Of a DNA stretch of 42,962 bases, positions 25,986-35,534 are shown piece by piece. The position numbers were made by a program, and so were the translations under genes. Positions within the stretch are counted from its first letter, which is position 1; each line of letters opens with the position of its first letter. The notes beneath the pieces are model-generated. The model did not search any database, was not told where the DNA came from, and saw only the letters and a program-made list of their open reading frames with translations. The stretch is from Paracoccaceae bacterium (GTDB lineage: Bacteria; Pseudomonadota; Alphaproteobacteria; Rhodobacterales; Rhodobacteraceae): NCBI GenBank assembly GCA_947476475.1, contig CANJQT010000022.1:1-42962 (forward strand). Direction: 5' to 3'.

Positions 25986-27179
25986 ATGACACGCAAGCTT
26001 GTCGGGCTTGTCCTGACCCTGATGGTGATCGGCGGATTTGCCTGGGCGCTGTGGCCGCGCCCGCTGGCGGTCGAAACCGCGCAGATCGGTCGGCAGACCA
26101 TCGAGGTTCACGTCGCAGAGGAAGGCAAGGGCCGGATCCGCGAAGTCTATACCGTGTCAACGCCGATTGCCGGCACGGTGCGGCGACTGAATCTGCATGC
26201 GGGCGACGATGTGGTGGCGGAAAAAACGGTGATCGCGGCAATACTGCCCTCGCCGCCATCGCTTTTGGATGCGCGCACCCGTCAGATCGCCGAAGCGGCC
26301 GTCAGGGCGGCTGAAGCCGGAGTGGCGCTCGCCTCGGCGCAGCTTGATCAGGCCGGGGCGCAGCGTGACTTTGCCAAGGCCGAGGCCGAGCGGGCCAAGG
26401 TCTTGCTTGATCGTGAGGCCATTTCCGCACGTGGCCGTGACAAGGCCCAGCTTGACTTCCTGGCCGCCGAGGCTGCTGTGCAAAGCGCGCAGGCCTCGCT
26501 TGATCTGCGCCAGCGCGAATTGGAAAGCGCGCGCGCCGCCCTGATCGAGGACGATGCGGCCGAGGTTCCCGCGCGCTGCTGTGCCGAGGTCCGCGCCCCG
26601 ATCAACGGCCGGGTTCTGCGGGTCATGAGCGAGAGCGAACAGGTGGTGCCGGCCGGAACCCCACTGGTCGAACTGGGCGATCCCTCAGATCTTGAAATTG
26701 TCGTTGATCTTCTGTCTGCGGATGCAGTGCGGGTCAGGCCCGGGGCGGCGGCGGCAGTCGATGGCTGGGGCGGCTCCCCATTGGCCGCCCGCGTCAGAAA
26801 GGTGGATCCTTCGGCCTTCACCCGGGTTTCGGCGCTGGGGATCGAAGAACAACGGGTCACTGTCCTACTTGATCTGCTTGGCGATCCGCTGTCGTGGAAG
26901 AACATGGGTGACGGTTACCGCGTTACCGCGCGCATTACGGTCTGGCAGGGGCGGGGGCTTCTGGCGGTGCCGGTGGGCGCGCTGTTCCGCTCTGGCCCGG
27001 ATTGGGCGGTCTACCTTGCCCGCGATGGTCGCGCCAAATTCCAGCGCATCGTGATCGGTGAGCGAAACGACAGTTTTGCCGAAGTGCGCAGCGGGCTAGA
27101 GGCGGGCGACACTGTCATCTTGCACCCGAGCGATGCAATCGCCGAAGGCGTGGCCATCACGTCACCACCCCCGTCATGA
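25986..27179 (+). CDS. HlyD/RND-type periplasmic adaptor
   Basis: A 397-residue membrane-fusion protein: one N-terminal membrane segment (about residues 5-22), a lipoyl-like half-motif around EEGKGRIREVYTVSTPIAGTV, a long alpha-helical hairpin rich in A, E and R (about 95-185), the second lipoyl half, and a beta-barrel domain with VPVGALFR. ATG 25986 is better spaced from AAGGGA than the ATG at 25980, which overlaps the permease stop. With the ABC ATPase and permease it forms an export or envelope-maintenance complex; no outer-membrane channel gene is present. The last six bases overlap the convergent ATPase gene. Confidence 0.87.
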   Translation: MTRKLVGLVLTLMVIGGFAWALWPRPLAVETAQIGRQTIEVHVAEEGKGRIREVYTVSTPIAGTVRRLNLHAGDDVVAEKTVIAAILPSPPSLLDARTRQIAEAAVRAAEAGVALASAQLDQAGAQRDFAKAEAERAKVLLDREAISARGRDKAQLDFLAAEAAVQSAQASLDLRQRELESARAALIEDDAAEVPARCCAEVRAPINGRVLRVMSESEQVVPAGTPLVELGDPSDLEIVVDLLSADAVRVRPGAAAAVDGWGGSPLAARVRKVDPSAFTRVSALGIEEQRVTVLLDLLGDPLSWKNMGDGYRVTARITVWQGRGLLAVPVGALFRSGPDWAVYLARDGRAKFQRIVIGERNDSFAEVRSGLEAGDTVILHPSDAIAEGVAITSPPPS

Positions 27180-29738
27180 ACGCTGGCGCATCGGCTGCTG
27201 CAACCAACGCCGCACAAGGGCGAGAACGGCTTTCAGGGTCACGACGCAGGCAAAGGTTGCCCCGGCAACCATGCCGCTCAAAATAAGATCATCCTGATGC
27301 AGCGGCCCAAAGCCGAACGCGGCGCGCCCCCATGGCGTAAGCAACGCCAGCGCCAGCACGGCAAAAACCGCAATCGGCACCGCCAGTATCAGCGGATTGG
27401 GCCGGAATAGCGCCTGCATGGGCGAAGCCGCAAACGAACGGTTGACCAGTATCAGCGCAAGGATCACCAGAACCAGTGTCACTACGGTCAGTGCCCTCAG
27501 GTCGCTGGTGGGCAGATGGGCCTGCCAGCCAGACCAGTAGACAAAGGCCACCGCTGCAAAGCCGATGAGGCCGGCGAGCAGGCTTTGCACAGCAATCACC
27601 AGCGGATAAAGCGGTGCGACCGGGGCGCGGGGCGGTCGTCGCATCAAATCCTCCTCTTCGCTTTCGGCCTCGAAGACCAGCGAACAGACCGGATCGATGA
27701 TCATCTCGATCAGGGCGATGTGCAGTGGGCCAAGAACGAAGGGCAAATCAAGGAACAACGGCAAAAGCGCCATCCCGGCAATCGGAATATGAACGGCAAG
27801 GATAAAGGCCATAGCCTTTTGCAGGTTGTCATAGATGCGCCTGCCAAGCCGCACCGCCTGCACGATGGCACCAAAATCATCGTCCAGAAGAACGATCCCC
27901 GCCGCCTCGCGCGCCACATCGGTGCCGCGCCGGCCCATGGCGATGCCGATATGTGCGGCCTTGAGCGAAGGCGCGTCGTTGACCCCGTCGCCGGTCATCG
28001 CCACCACTTCGCCAGCCGCCTTCAGCGCCTCGATGATGCGCAATTTCTGGTGGGGCAGGACACGGGCAAAGATGGTGGTGTGCAACACCGCCTGGCGCAG
28101 CGCTTCATCGTCCAACCCGGCAAGGTCGGTGCCGGTGAGCGGCATGCTGTCCTGAAGGCCTGCCTTTCGGGCGATGCTGGCGGCAGTTGTGGGATAGTCG
28201 CCGGTGATCATCACCACCCGGATGCCCGCCGCGCGGCAGGCGGCAACGGCCTCTGGCACCGCGTCACGCAGCGGATCGGCAAGCCCCGCAAGGCCGACGA
28301 ACTCGAACGTCAGGTCATGCGGATCAAGCGGTTCGTCGCCCGGCAACAGCGCGGCGCGCGCCAGCCCCAGCACCCGCAAACCGGCGTCAGCCATGCGCTC
28401 GACCTCTGCGCTGACCACGGCGCGGTCGGCCTCGGGCAGATGGCAAAGCGCCAGAATGGCCTCGGGTGCACCTTTGGCGGCGGCGAAGCCGCTGCCTGAA
28501 ACCGCGCGCCAGATCTGGGTGACGGCCATCAGATCGGGCCTGAGGCCGAAGGTGCGGGTCAAAGTCGGGGGCGCGGCACCGGGGTCAGCCCGCAGGCCTA
28601 TGCCATGCTCCTCCGCCAACGAGTGAAAGGCCGCATCCATCGGGTCAAGCGCGCGTGGGGCGCTGGCCATCATGCCACAGCGGATCGCATCGGTAACAGC
28701 AGTGTCATTTGCCGCCGCCTGCGGCAGGCGGATTTGCCCGCCCGCCCAAAGCGATGCGATTTCCATTCGGTTGCGGGTCAGGGTGCCGGTCTTGTCGGTG
28801 CAAAGCACGGTCGCAGCGCCCAAGGCCTCGATCGCGGCAGCGCGCCGGGTCAGGACGCGGGCCTTCGAAATCCGCCAGGCGCCCATCGCCATGAAGACCG
28901 CAAGGACCACCGGAAATTCCTCGGGCAGCATCGACATGCCAAGCGCGATCCCCGCCAGCGCCGCCTGAAACCAGTCGCCGCGCAAAAGCCCGTGCAGGCC
29001 GGTGGCAAGAACCGCAACAAAAGCGCCCAGCAGGCCAAAGATACGCACAAGGCGCCGGGTCTGCTGGTGCAGGCGCGGCGGGGTGGGGTCGATGGTGGCC
29101 AGTGACAACCCTATCTTGCCCAGCGCACTGGAAGTTCCCGTCGCGGTCACTTCGGCGGTGCCGCTGCCCCCGACGATCAAAGACCCCGAAAAGACCCAGG
29201 GCAGGTTGTCGCCGCCCGGTTCCGGCACAGGCTCGAAAGTTGCGGCGGGGGCCTTGCGCACAGGCACCGATTCCCCGGTAAGAAGGCTTTCGTCGGCGCG
29301 CAGATCCTCGCCCGCCAGCAGGCGCGCATCCGCAGGCACCCGGTCGCCCTCGGCCAGCAGGATCAGATCACCCCGCACCACATCGCGCCCGGCAATACGC
29401 TGGCGCAGCCCATCGCGGATCACCAGCGCGCGCGGACTGGCCAGATCGCGCAGCGCCTCGAGCACCCGTTCGCTGCGGTATTCCTGAACCACCGTGATCA
29501 GCACGGAAAAGGTGGCAAAGACCGCCAGAACCCCCGCATCAAGCGGCGCACCGAAAACCAGATAGATGGCGGCACCCGCCAGCAAAAGCGCCAGCATCGG
29601 TTCGCGCAGCACCTGACCGAAGATCACCAGAAACGAACGCCGCCCGGACTGCGGCAGGCTGTTCGGCCCGTCGACCGCCAGCCTGCGCGCGGCTTCGGCC
29701 TGGCTTAGGCCCGAAAAAGGCGCGGGAACGTCGGGCAT
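27174..29738 (-). CDS. P-type cation-transporting ATPase
   Basis: An 854-residue P-type ATPase. An N-terminal cation-ATPase domain (GLSQAEAARRLAVDGPNSLP) is followed by actuator motif LLTGES, the ion-binding helix MLPEEFPVVL, phosphorylation site CTDKTGTLTR and hinge MTGDGVNDAPSLKAAHIGIAM. The general layout is that of the P2 (Ca2+-type) class, but PEEFP replaces the PEGLP/PEALP of typical calcium pumps, so the ion is uncertain. The C-terminal part has six predicted helices. Read on the minus strand, it begins seven bases after the stop of the bactofilin-like gene, so the two form an operon driven from the 30992-31040 region. The mycobacterial dormancy regulon also contains a P-type ATPase (CtpF). 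Confidence 0.87.
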   Translation of the reverse strand: MPDVPAPFSGLSQAEAARRLAVDGPNSLPQSGRRSFLVIFGQVLREPMLALLLAGAAIYLVFGAPLDAGVLAVFATFSVLITVVQEYRSERVLEALRDLASPRALVIRDGLRQRIAGRDVVRGDLILLAEGDRVPADARLLAGEDLRADESLLTGESVPVRKAPAATFEPVPEPGGDNLPWVFSGSLIVGGSGTAEVTATGTSSALGKIGLSLATIDPTPPRLHQQTRRLVRIFGLLGAFVAVLATGLHGLLRGDWFQAALAGIALGMSMLPEEFPVVLAVFMAMGAWRISKARVLTRRAAAIEALGAATVLCTDKTGTLTRNRMEIASLWAGGQIRLPQAAANDTAVTDAIRCGMMASAPRALDPMDAAFHSLAEEHGIGLRADPGAAPPTLTRTFGLRPDLMAVTQIWRAVSGSGFAAAKGAPEAILALCHLPEADRAVVSAEVERMADAGLRVLGLARAALLPGDEPLDPHDLTFEFVGLAGLADPLRDAVPEAVAACRAAGIRVVMITGDYPTTAASIARKAGLQDSMPLTGTDLAGLDDEALRQAVLHTTIFARVLPHQKLRIIEALKAAGEVVAMTGDGVNDAPSLKAAHIGIAMGRRGTDVAREAAGIVLLDDDFGAIVQAVRLGRRIYDNLQKAMAFILAVHIPIAGMALLPLFLDLPFVLGPLHIALIEMIIDPVCSLVFEAESEEEDLMRRPPRAPVAPLYPLVIAVQSLLAGLIGFAAVAFVYWSGWQAHLPTSDLRALTVVTLVLVILALILVNRSFAASPMQALFRPNPLILAVPIAVFAVLALALLTPWGRAAFGFGPLHQDDLILSGMVAGATFACVVTLKAVLALVRRWLQQPMRQRS

Positions 29739-29745
29739 GCAGGCG

Positions 29746-30936
29746 CTATGGTCCTATCGGAGTGTCGGGGGCGGCGGGCTCGACCGGCACACGCAGGATC
29801 CTGTCAAAGACCTGCCGCGTCATCGCGCCGATCCCCAAAAGGACCAGCGCGAAGTTGATCAGCCAGCCAAGGAAGGGGACAAAGTTCAAAAGCGCCACCA
29901 GGAACACGCCCACCGCAAGCGCGAACAGCCTGAGGACGGTGCCCGGATCTTCCGGCCCGCCAGCAGCGCGCAAAAGCCAAAGGGCAGCGGCGTAGGCGCC
30001 CAACACATATCCGGTTGTCCAGGCAAGCACGATCGCCAGCAGCACGATCGGCACCAAAGGAAGGCCGATGATCGTCATGGCCGATATCGGCACAAGCCCG
30101 AACAGCATCGAAAGCCCGATGACCCCGCTCAGCAGGCTGACGCCGGGGCCTGCCGCAATCGATACGCGCATGCGTTCGACAAGCTTGGGCGCGAACCCAA
30201 GTGCAAGCGCGCCCACCAAAACCAGAAAACCCAGCGTGACCAGAAAGCCCGAGGCCAGCGCGCCATAACCCGGCATCGCCCGCCAATGCCCACCGCGCCA
30301 GCCATTGTCCCAATCGCCCATCATGTCGTCGCTGGGCAGCAGTTCAAAGCGTACGCGGTCTGGCGCGATCACCTCTGGCGGGATCGTCAGGGGCGCGGGT
30401 GCCGAATAGATCAGTTGTCCGCCGATCTTTGCCGCAGGGCCAAAGCTGATCGTCTCGCCGGACAGCCACGCATCGCCGCCAATCGGAGCGTTCAGGCGCA
30501 GGCTGCTGCCGGACGCGGTCAGCGCCCCATCGACCCCGCCCTCGATGGTCAGGCTTGCCGCCATCAGGCGGGCATTGCCGCGGGTGGCGGCTTCGGGCGC
30601 GGTGCGCACCGAAAAGCCCATCGCGGTCAGATCGCCTGCGACCGGCGCCCGCAGATCGACGTTGGCGCCCATCGCATAAAGGTCTTGACCCGCTGGCAAC
30701 TCGACCATGGCATCAAAGCCCATCACATGCAGATCACCCGCCGCGCGCCCGCGCAGGACGACCGAACTTCCGGCGGCGAACACATCGCCCTTGGCATCAA
30801 GGTCGGGCAGGTCAGCGGTGCCGGTGACGTATGTGTCGCTGCCATTCGTCCGCAGTGCGGTCTCGGCGCCGGCGGGGGCGACCGAACAGACCAACGCAAG
30901 CAACAGGCCGAACGTGGCGGGGTGGAACGGGCGCAT
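29746..30936 (-). CDS. Membrane protein with bactofilin-like beta-repeat region
   Basis: A 396-residue protein with a signal peptide (residues 1-23, ending PAGA). Residues about 30-165 are short repeated units of the form G.v.a.G..v.l.G...GDl, as in bactofilin/polymer-forming beta-helices (for example GDVFAAGSSVVLRGRAAGDLHVMG). The C-terminal half has four or five membrane helices (about 225-375) separated by short loops. Start 30936 follows AAGGATA; a longer frame exists but runs through the promoter boxes. The beta-solenoid would lie outside the cytoplasm, unlike cytosolic bactofilins. It shares an operon with the downstream P-type ATPase. Precise role unknown; envelope scaffolding is possible. 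Confidence 0.72.
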   Translation of the reverse strand: MRPFHPATFGLLLALVCSVAPAGAETALRTNGSDTYVTGTADLPDLDAKGDVFAAGSSVVLRGRAAGDLHVMGFDAMVELPAGQDLYAMGANVDLRAPVAGDLTAMGFSVRTAPEAATRGNARLMAASLTIEGGVDGALTASGSSLRLNAPIGGDAWLSGETISFGPAAKIGGQLIYSAPAPLTIPPEVIAPDRVRFELLPSDDMMGDWDNGWRGGHWRAMPGYGALASGFLVTLGFLVLVGALALGFAPKLVERMRVSIAAGPGVSLLSGVIGLSMLFGLVPISAMTIIGLPLVPIVLLAIVLAWTTGYVLGAYAAALWLLRAAGGPEDPGTVLRLFALAVGVFLVALLNFVPFLGWLINFALVLLGIGAMTRQVFDRILRVPVEPAAPDTPIGP

Positions 30937-30991
30937 CGCAATATCCTTTCGCTCAGTTTTTTCAGTTTCCCGCCTTTCCCCGGGCCGCGCA

Positions 30992-31005
30992 TTGACGCCT
31001 GTCAT
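30992..31005. promoter_or_regulatory. Crp/Fnr-type box, bactofilin-like/ATPase side
   Basis: TTGAC-GCCT-GTCAT, one mismatch. It lies 55 bases from the minus-strand start at 30936. Confidence 0.65.
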
Positions 31006-31026
31006 GCGGCGCCACCGCGAATTGCA

Positions 31027-31040
31027 TTGCGCTGTGTCAA
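31027..31040. promoter_or_regulatory. Crp/Fnr-type box, ftsH side
   Basis: TTGCG-CTGT-GTCAA; the left half is weak, the right half perfect. It ends 62 bases before the ftsH ATG, and TAACAT at 31063-31068 fits a -10 element. Confidence 0.55.
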
Positions 31041-31102
31041 CGCCATGCCCTGCGGATGACGCTAACATAAAAATTGGGAATGATGAAAAAGTGGGGACCG
31101 CC

Positions 31103-32932
31103 ATGGAACGCAAGCACACGTTCAGCATCGGCTATGTGATCTTTGTGGTTTTTCTGATGCTCGCCTACCAGTCGTGGCAGGCCTACCGTACCGTGGCGGT
31201 CATCGACTATTCGGTTTTCCTTACCCATCTGCGCGCCCGCGAAATCGCCTCGGTTCAGGTGGGTGACAGTGCGATCACCGGCACATTCAAGTCCCCGGTG
31301 GACGGCAAGCCCCATTTTTCGACCACGCGGGTTGACCCGACGCTGGCTGCTGACCTGGAACAGTATGGCGTCACTGTCGGCGGGGTCGAGGAACAGACAT
31401 GGCTTGGCACATTGCTTTCGTGGGTGGTGCCAACGCTGTTCTTCTTCGCACTCTGGTCCTTCATCCTGGGTCGCACCGGCGACCGGCAAGGGCTTGGCGG
31501 GCTTCTCAGCATCGGCAAATCGCGCGCGCGCGTCTACGTCGAGGCGAACACCGGCGTGACGTTTGCCGATGTGGCCGGGGTCGACGAGGCCAAGGCCGAA
31601 CTTCAGGAAATCGTCTCGTTCCTGACCGAACGCGGGGCTTACAGCCGGCTAGGCGCGCGCATCCCGAAAGGCATCTTGCTGGTGGGGCCACCCGGCACCG
31701 GCAAAACCCTTCTGGCGCGCGCCATCGCGGGCGAGGCGAAGGTGCCGTTCTTTTCCATCTCGGGGTCAGAATTCGTCGAAATGTTCGTAGGCGTGGGGGC
31801 GGCCAGGGTGCGCGATCTGTTCGATCAGGCCCGCAAGGCCGCGCCCTGCATCATCTTCATTGATGAACTTGACGCGCTGGGGCGGGCGCGCAGTGCCCTG
31901 TCGGGCATGGGCGGCAATGACGAAAAGGAACAGACGCTAAACCAGCTTCTGGCCGAACTTGACGGTTTTGATCCGGCGGTGGGGGTGGTGCTTTTGGCGG
32001 CCACCAACCGGCCGGAAGTGCTGGACCCGGCCCTGCTGCGCTCGGGCCGCTTTGATCGGCAGATCGTGGTGGACCGCCCCGAACGCAAGGGACGCGCCCA
32101 GATCCTGGCGGTGCACATGCGCAAGGTAAAGGCAGTGCCGGGGCTTGATCTGGACGCAATCGCCGGCCTGACCACCGGCTTTACCGGTGCCGATCTGGCC
32201 AATCTGGTCAACGAGGCGGCGATCATCGCCACCCGACGCGGTGCGGCCGAAGTGACGCCCGCCGATTTCACGGCGGCGGTGGAACGCATCGTCGCGGGTG
32301 CCGAACGCAAGACGCGCGTGATGAACCCCGAAGAACGTCGCCGCGTGGCCTTTCACGAAATGGGCCACGCCTTGGCCGCCGCCGCCCTTCCCAGTGCCGA
32401 TCCGGTCCACAAGGTGACGATCATTCCCCGTTCGGTCGGCGCCCTTGGCTATACGATGCAGCGCCCGACCGAAGACCGTTTTCTGATCACCGAAGGCGAC
32501 CTGCAAGAGCGGATGGTGGTCTTGCTTGCCGGGCGCGCCGCCGAAGAACTGGTCTTTGGCGAACTGTCCACCGGGGCCGCCGACGATCTGGCCAAGGTCA
32601 CCGACATTGCCCGCGAATGCGTGACCCGCTTTGGCATGAGCCGCAAGATCGGCCATGTGGTGCTGGAAGAACAGCAGCTGCGTTGGCTTGGCGTGCGCGA
32701 CTTCGAAACCCGCAAGCGCGACTATTCCGAAGGCACCGCGCGCGAGGTCGATCTGGCGGTCCGGGCGCTGGTGGGCGAAGCCTATAAGCAGGCGCAGGCG
32801 ATCCTGACCGCCAAGCGCGGCGATCTGGATGCCGGGGCAGCGCTGCTTCTTGAACGCGAAAGCCTGACGCCCGATGACTTTGCCCCCCTACGGCGACAGC
32901 AAACCGCCGAAACGCTGCGGGCGGCGCAGTGA
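31103..32932 (+). CDS. ftsH: FtsH-type membrane AAA protease
   Basis: A 609-residue membrane-bound zinc protease. Two N-terminal helices (about 9-26 and 99-117) flank a small periplasmic domain. The AAA module has Walker A GPPGTGKT, Walker [14 protein letters not shown] and the second region of homology [20 protein letters not shown]. The zinc site is HEMGH with the downstream acidic ligand in [11 protein letters not shown]. It is probably an accessory copy rather than the housekeeping enzyme, since it sits in a regulated cluster and its linker differs. The ATG has GGGGA upstream. Its stop overlaps the mgtA start (TGATG), so membrane protein turnover and magnesium transport are made together. 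Confidence 0.9.
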   Translation: MERKHTFSIGYVIFVVFLMLAYQSWQAYRTVAVIDYSVFLTHLRAREIASVQVGDSAITGTFKSPVDGKPHFSTTRVDPTLAADLEQYGVTVGGVEEQTWLGTLLSWVVPTLFFFALWSFILGRTGDRQGLGGLLSIGKSRARVYVEANTGVTFADVAGVDEAKAELQEIVSFLTERGAYSRLGARIPKGILLVGPPGTGKTLLARAIAGEAKVPFFSISGSEFVEMFVGVGAARVRDLFDQARKAAPCIIFIDELDALGRARSALSGMGGNDEKEQTLNQLLAELDGFDPAVGVVLLAATNRPEVLDPALLRSGRFDRQIVVDRPERKGRAQILAVHMRKVKAVPGLDLDAIAGLTTGFTGADLANLVNEAAIIATRRGAAEVTPADFTAAVERIVAGAERKTRVMNPEERRRVAFHEMGHALAAAALPSADPVHKVTIIPRSVGALGYTMQRPTEDRFLITEGDLQERMVVLLAGRAAEELVFGELSTGAADDLAKVTDIARECVTRFGMSRKIGHVVLEEQQLRWLGVRDFETRKRDYSEGTAREVDLAVRALVGEAYKQAQAILTAKRGDLDAGAALLLERESLTPDDFAPLRRQQTAETLRAAQ

Positions 32933-35466
32933 TGGTGGATCAGTGGTGGGCGCGGCCCGCCGCAGAAGTTCTGGCGGCGCTTCACAGCGGTCCTGAAGGG
33001 CTAACGATGGTGCAGGCGCGGCGCAGGCTGCAACAGCATGGGCCCAACGTCCTTGCCGCCGAAACCGGCCCCGGCCCGTGGCGGTTGCTTGCCCGCCAGT
33101 ATTCCAGCCCGCTGGTGCTGATCCTTGTGATTGCCGCAGGCATATCCGCCGGCATCGGTGAATGGACCGAGTCCGCAATCATTCTGGCCATCGTTGCAGC
33201 CAGCACACTTCTGGGCTTCCGGCAGGAATACATGGCCGCACGCGCCTTGCAGGCCCTGCGCCGGCGGCTGGTGCTGCGGGTCACCACTATCCGGGGTGGA
33301 GCGCCGCGACAGATCGAAGCCAGCGCGCTGGTGCCCGGCGATGTGATTCTGCTGTCGGCCGGCAATCTGATCCCGGCCGATGGTTTGATCCTAGAGGCAC
33401 GGGATTTCCTTGTGTCGCAAGCGGCGCTGACAGGTGAATCCTTTCCGGTCGAAAAGCACGCGGGCTTGGTGGCGCCCGACGCAGGTTTGGCCGAACGCAG
33501 CAATGCGGCCTTCCTCGGTTCCTCGGTGCGCAGTGGCACGGCGCGGATGGTGATCGTCGCAACTGGCCGCGATACCGCACTTGGCGCGATTGCCGGGCGG
33601 CTTGGCACTGCCGAACCCGAGACGGACTTTGAACGTGGCATCCGCCAGTATGGCTATCTGCTGGCGCGGGTGATGATGGTCATTGTCACCCTGGTCCTGA
33701 CCACCAACCTGCTGCTGCATCGGCCCCTGATCGAAAGCCTGCTGTTTTCTGTGGCCCTTGCCGTTGGCCTGACGCCTGAACTTCTGCCCGCGATCCTCAG
33801 CGTCACCATGTCAGCCGGGGCCCGCCACATGGCCGGCAAGGGCGTCATCGTGCGGCGCCCGTCCGCCATCGAGGGGCTTGGGTCAGTCGATATCCTTTGC
33901 ACCGACAAGACCGGGACCCTGACGCGCGGCGTGGTGGCGCTTGATGCGGCGACCGACCCCGCGGGGCAACCATCGGACCGGGTGTTTGGTCTGGCGCTGA
34001 TCAATGCCCATCTGGAAACCGGCATCGTCAACCCGCTGGACGAAGCCATTGTGGCCAGCGCCGCCACGCGCGGCCAGCCCCTGCCCAGCCCGCCCAAGAT
34101 CGACGAAATTCCCTATGACTTCCTGCGCAAACGGCTGACCATCGTCATTGATCTGGTCGATGAGCCAGATCACCTGATCATCACCAAAGGTGCCTTCGAC
34201 ACGGTTCTGGCCTGTTGCAACCAGATCGCCGTGGGCGCAGGCGCCGAACCGCTGGATGACGCGGGCCGCGCGCGGCTGACCGCGTTTTACGCCCGCAAGG
34301 GGGGCGAAGGCTTTCGGGTTCTTGGCGTAGCCAGCCGCCGCTTGCCCCCCCGCCCGCGTTATCTGCCTGCGGACGAAACCAGGATGGTCTTTGAAGGCTT
34401 TTTGCTTTTCTTCGATCCGCTGAAGGAAGGCATCGTCGAAAACCTGCATAGGCTTCAGGCGCTGGGCGTCGCGGTCACCCTGATTACCGGCGACAATCGC
34501 CACGTGGCCGCCCATGTGGCGCAGGCGGTCGGGCTGAAAGGCCCATTGATCACCGGCGCCGATCTGGCACGAACCCGCGACGAAGCGCTGTGGCACCTGG
34601 CCGAAACCACCGCCATTTTCGCAGAGGTCGACCCCCAGCAAAAGGAACGGATCGTCCGCGCCCTTCAGGTGCGCGGCCATCGGGTCGCCTACCTTGGTGA
34701 CGGGATCAACGACGCACCCGCCCTGCGGCGCGCCGATGTTGGCATTTCGGTCGATCAGGCGGTTGATGTGGCGCGCGACAGTGCCGACGTGGTGCTGGTC
34801 GAGCGTGACCTGGGCGTGCTGGCGCAAGGCATCACCGATGGGCGGCTGACATTCGCCAACACGCTGAAATACATCTCTATCACCACCAGCGCCAATTTCG
34901 GCAACATGGTCAGCATGGCCATCGGCACGCTGTTCCTGCCGTTCCTGCCGCTTTTGGCCGCCCAGATCCTTCTGAACAACTTCCTGTCCGACCTGCCTTC
35001 GCTTGCCATCTCGACCGACAAGGTGGACCCAGAGGCGGTTCAAAAGGCGCCGCGGTGGAATGTGCGGCAGGTTCGCACCGACATGATCGTTTTCGGGTTG
35101 GTCAGCACGGGTTTCGATCTGCTGACCTTCGTCATGCTGACCCAGCTTTTCCATACGCCAGAGGCGCTTTTCCAAAGTGCCTGGTTCCTGATTTCGCTAT
35201 TGACCGAACTCGCCGTGGTGCTGGTGCTGCGCAGCCGCCGCTGGTTTTGGCAAAGCGCGCCAAGCCGGGTTCTGTCGCTCACCACGGCTCTAGTCGCCAC
35301 GCTTGCCGTCGGACTGCCTTATCTGGGCCTGCCCGAGGATTGGATCGGCTTTGTGCCGTTGCCGGGCGCGGTGCTGGCGGGCAGTCTGGCGATTGTTCTG
35401 GCCTATGTGGTGACCACAGAACTTGCCAAACATCTGCGCTACCGACTTTTTCCTGATCGCCGTTGA
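32932..35466 (+). CDS. mgtA: MgtA-like magnesium-transporting P-type ATPase
   Basis: An 844-residue ATPase of the P3B class. GLTPELLPAILSVTMSAGARHMA in helix 4, the NNFLSDLPSLAISTDKVDPE segment and the phosphorylation site CTDKTGTLTRG identify the MgtA/MgtB group, which imports Mg2+ into the cytoplasm. The hinge GDGINDAPALRRADVGISVD is intact. The start overlaps the ftsH stop. No magnesium riboswitch leader is visible in front of it, as expected for the second gene of an operon, so control is likely by the upstream box instead. The stop codon is part of the next palindrome. Confidence 0.87.
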   Translation: MVDQWWARPAAEVLAALHSGPEGLTMVQARRRLQQHGPNVLAAETGPGPWRLLARQYSSPLVLILVIAAGISAGIGEWTESAIILAIVAASTLLGFRQEYMAARALQALRRRLVLRVTTIRGGAPRQIEASALVPGDVILLSAGNLIPADGLILEARDFLVSQAALTGESFPVEKHAGLVAPDAGLAERSNAAFLGSSVRSGTARMVIVATGRDTALGAIAGRLGTAEPETDFERGIRQYGYLLARVMMVIVTLVLTTNLLLHRPLIESLLFSVALAVGLTPELLPAILSVTMSAGARHMAGKGVIVRRPSAIEGLGSVDILCTDKTGTLTRGVVALDAATDPAGQPSDRVFGLALINAHLETGIVNPLDEAIVASAATRGQPLPSPPKIDEIPYDFLRKRLTIVIDLVDEPDHLIITKGAFDTVLACCNQIAVGAGAEPLDDAGRARLTAFYARKGGEGFRVLGVASRRLPPRPRYLPADETRMVFEGFLLFFDPLKEGIVENLHRLQALGVAVTLITGDNRHVAAHVAQAVGLKGPLITGADLARTRDEALWHLAETTAIFAEVDPQQKERIVRALQVRGHRVAYLGDGINDAPALRRADVGISVDQAVDVARDSADVVLVERDLGVLAQGITDGRLTFANTLKYISITTSANFGNMVSMAIGTLFLPFLPLLAAQILLNNFLSDLPSLAISTDKVDPEAVQKAPRWNVRQVRTDMIVFGLVSTGFDLLTFVMLTQLFHTPEALFQSAWFLISLLTELAVVLVLRSRRWFWQSAPSRVLSLTTALVATLAVGLPYLGLPEDWIGFVPLPGAVLAGSLAIVLAYVVTTELAKHLRYRLFPDRR

Positions 35467-35476
35467 CCGCTGTCAA
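35463..35476. promoter_or_regulatory. Crp/Fnr-type box overlapping the mgtA stop codon
   Basis: Perfect TTGAC-CGCT-GTCAA; the TGA stop of the ATPase (35464-35466) is inside the left half-site. It ends 58 bases before the DUF2267 start. Confidence 0.75.
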
Positions 35477-35534
35477 TGCCTTGGCCGGGCAGGCATGGCT
35501 TGATCACAGCGTCAGGCGAGAAAAGGGGAAAGCC

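Noticed and set aside
29737-31059. Long plus-strand frame opposite the bactofilin-like gene
   Set aside because: Low-complexity, rich in Q, R, K and H; the minus strand encodes a signal peptide, repeats and membrane helices.
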